This document shows positions 62,574 to 64,000 of a stretch of DNA of 64,000 bases, piece by piece; within the stretch, counting starts at the first letter, position 1, and each line of letters opens with the position of its first letter. The stretch comes from Thermodesulfobacteriota bacterium (GTDB lineage: Bacteria; Desulfobacterota_D; UBA1144; Nemesobacterales; CSP1-2). The position numbers and the translations under genes are program-made. The DNA is taken from the NCBI GenBank assembly GCA_035559815.1, contig DATMAT010000019.1, positions 1 through 64,000 of the forward strand, in the 5' to 3' direction. The notes below the pieces were generated by a model. It was not told where the DNA came from and did not search any database. It saw nothing but the letters and a program-made list of their open reading frames with translations.

Positions 62574-63356
62574 ATGATTCTTGACAAAATTATTCGGAAC
62601 AAGAGAGTTGAGATAGAGAGGGCAAAAAAAGACTTTCCCTTGGGTTTGCTTTCTTCCCGGGTTGAAAAAACTAATCCCCCTAGAGATTTTCTAGAAGCGA
62701 TAGCACCGAATGGGGGTGTGAAGATAATTGCCGAGATCAAACGTGCTTCTCCGTCAAGAGGGGTGCTCAGGGAAGATTTTGACCCAATCGAAATTGCCAA
62801 AGCGTACAGCAAAGGCGGAGCATCTGCGCTTTCCGTCCTTACCGATAGGGAGTTCTTCAAAGGAGACTTAAATCATCTCCTTGAAGTGAGTAAAACTGTA
62901 GAAATGCCTGTCCTAAGAAAGGATTTTCTGGTTGACCCTTATCAGGTCTATGAATCAAGGTTCTACTGTGCAGATGCCCTTCTTCTTATCGCCGCTGTCC
63001 TGGATAAGGAGATGCTCACCGATCTGCTTGAATTAACCCATTCCTTGAATATGAGTGCAATAGTAGAGGTGCATGATGAGGAGGACCTGGAAAAGGCTCT
63101 TCTTTCGCCCAGCAAGATAATAGGAATAAACAACCGTGACCTCAGGACATTCAACGTCAGCCTTGATGTGTCGGTAAGGCTTTCAAGGTTGATCCCGAAA
63201 GAGATGATAGTTATCGCTGAGAGCGGAATAACCTCGGGCGATGACATAAGGAGGCTGAAAGAAGAGGGGATCTGTGTCTTTTTGATTGGTGAAATGTTCA
63301 TGAAGGCTGAATCTCCGGGCAAGGAGCTCGAGAAAATGCTCAAGGAGTTTAGTTAG
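62574..63356 (+). CDS. trpC: Indole-3-glycerol-phosphate synthase
   Basis: The 260 residues have IIAEIKRASPSRGVL, ASALSVLTDREFFKG, VLRKDFLVDPYQVYESRFYC, GINNRDLRTFNV and VIAESGITSGDDI. These cover the catalytic Lys/Glu and phosphate loops of the TIM-barrel enzyme. Complete. The 28-base palindrome at 63366 may end the transcript. Confidence 0.95.
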   Translation: MILDKIIRNKRVEIERAKKDFPLGLLSSRVEKTNPPRDFLEAIAPNGGVKIIAEIKRASPSRGVLREDFDPIEIAKAYSKGGASALSVLTDREFFKGDLNHLLEVSKTVEMPVLRKDFLVDPYQVYESRFYCADALLLIAAVLDKEMLTDLLELTHSLNMSAIVEVHDEEDLEKALLSPSKIIGINNRDLRTFNVSLDVSVRLSRLIPKEMIVIAESGITSGDDIRRLKEEGICVFLIGEMFMKAESPGKELEKMLKEFS

Positions 63357-63365
63357 AATGTGCTG

Positions 63366-63393
63366 GTAGGGGCTCAAAATTTTGAATCCCTAC
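63366..63393. repeat. 28-base palindrome between convergent trpC and NUDIX genes
   Basis: GTAGGGGCTCAAAA and TTTTGAATCCCTAC pair with two mismatches. It fills the gap between the two stop codons and may double as a bidirectional terminator-like hairpin. Confidence 0.65.
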
Positions 63394-63795
63394 TTATTCG
63401 ATAAAGCCTATATCCCGGAGGATTTTCCCATGGTCAAAGGCAAGCTTGATACCTTTTATCTCCTCCTTTGAAAATGCCTTTACTTCCTTTGTCTCTTCGC
63501 TGGTTTTGATTTCTCCCCCGACCGGTTTACAAAGAAAGCAGACCGAAACAAAGTGTCCACGCGGGTCTCTGTCTGGGGCTGAGTAAACTCCGACGAGCTT
63601 TTCTATTTTTATATCCAGTCCGGTTTCCTCTTTTGCTTCTCTAATTGCTGCTTCCTCGACCGTTTCGCCGTATTCTACTATTCCGCCTGGCAATGCCCAT
63701 TGGTCCTGGTAGGGGTCGAAAACCCTCTTTACCAAAATTATTTTTTTGTCATCGGTAATTATGACCGGGTCTGCAGTCAACGTAATTTTTTTCAT
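63394..63795 (-). CDS. NUDIX hydrolase
   Basis: The 133 residues contain LPGGIVEYGETVEEAAIREA followed by KEETGL, a complete Nudix box (G-x5-E-x7-REUXEExGU). QDQWALPGG precedes it. Resembles ADP-ribose pyrophosphatase or MutT-type housecleaning enzymes. Metal-dependent diphosphate hydrolysis; substrate not assigned. Confidence 0.88.
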   Translation of the reverse strand: MKKITLTADPVIITDDKKIILVKRVFDPYQDQWALPGGIVEYGETVEEAAIREAKEETGLDIKIEKLVGVYSAPDRDPRGHFVSVCFLCKPVGGEIKTSEETKEVKAFSKEEIKGIKLAFDHGKILRDIGFIE

Positions 63796-63829
63796 CTTAA
63801 GAGGAACCTTCTATATATAGATTTGAAAT

Positions 63830-64000
63830 TTATTCTAACTTGAATTCAATACACGAGTCTAGCCAAAACTCTCGGTGATTGCTTTGATACACCAAATTAA
63901 CCGGGTAGCAAACGAGTCCGTTCAACCAAGCCCTGTATGTCCTGATGACATTAGTCTTTAGAAATAGGATTGCTTCGGTCGTAGAATTTATACTTTCGAC
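63830..64000 (-). CDS. C-terminal part of an unrecognised gene (runs off the window)
   Basis: From the right edge leftward, 56 codons are open to a TAA at 63830-63832, with protein-like text such as EAILFLKTNVIRTYRAWLNG and HREFWLDSCIEFK. The 5' end lies outside, so start and family are unknown. A chance ORF is possible. Confidence 0.35.
   Translation of the reverse strand, partial: VESINSTTEAILFLKTNVIRTYRAWLNGLVCYPVNLVYQSNHREFWLDSCIEFKLE

Overview
The window is a chromosomal segment of a Gram-negative bacterium. It carries outer-membrane porins, lipoproteins, a Tat-exported molybdoenzyme, multihaem cytochromes c, an RpoH-type sigma factor and the usual housekeeping genes. The gene repertoire (radical SAM/B12 enzyme, Rrf2 regulator, NxrA/NarG-like enzyme, NrfHA, RpoH) fits a Desulfobacterota-like or related uncultured lineage, but nothing here fixes the phylum. 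Intergenic DNA is rich in small dispersed palindromic repeats.

Positions 1-27000 are accessory in character. An IS1380-type transposase end (1-150) adjoins three nuclease or HEPN-like genes (270-3581) that look like part of a defence patch. Next come an AlkZ-like glycosylase, a glycosyltransferase, a broken lipase, small enzymes (GFA, GST, CMD), a CopG-like/CBM48 gene pair, a SYLF lipoprotein-type gene, a B12/radical SAM enzyme and a nitronate monooxygenase. Two secreted-protein genes (18198-20124) lie next to an OmpR-type two-component system (20565-22605) and share an upstream element with identical spacing to an extended -10. A type II restriction-modification pair (23056-24696) and an AlgE-like porin follow. 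Several genes here are interrupted: the A9 nuclease, the PPOX gene, the lipase and the HNH endonuclease.

Positions 26552-37111 form the most distinctive unit: an Rrf2 regulator, then a Tat-exported NxrA/NarG-like catalytic subunit, a four-cluster Fe-S beta subunit, a haem-b gamma subunit, a TorD-type chaperone, an outer-membrane porin and the NrfH/NrfA ammonifying nitrite reductase. Read together this suggests periplasmic nitrate-to-nitrite-to-ammonium reduction. The substrate of the molybdoenzyme is inferred, and nitrite oxidation or another oxyanion is not excluded.

From 37224 onward the content is mainly core: a family-5-like uracil-DNA glycosylase, a TOTE-type primase-helicase beside tRNA-Arg, PilZ and GAF proteins, rplU-rpmA, rlmN, alaS, rpoH, a SlyD-like isomerase, a haem operon (hemD-hemE fusion, a truncated DUF433 gene, hemH, hemY), phzF, tRNA-Cys and tRNA-Leu, and a ribBA-ribH-nusB-trpD-trpC block. 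The haem genes would supply cofactor to the cytochromes and the gamma subunit, although they are not physically linked to that operon.
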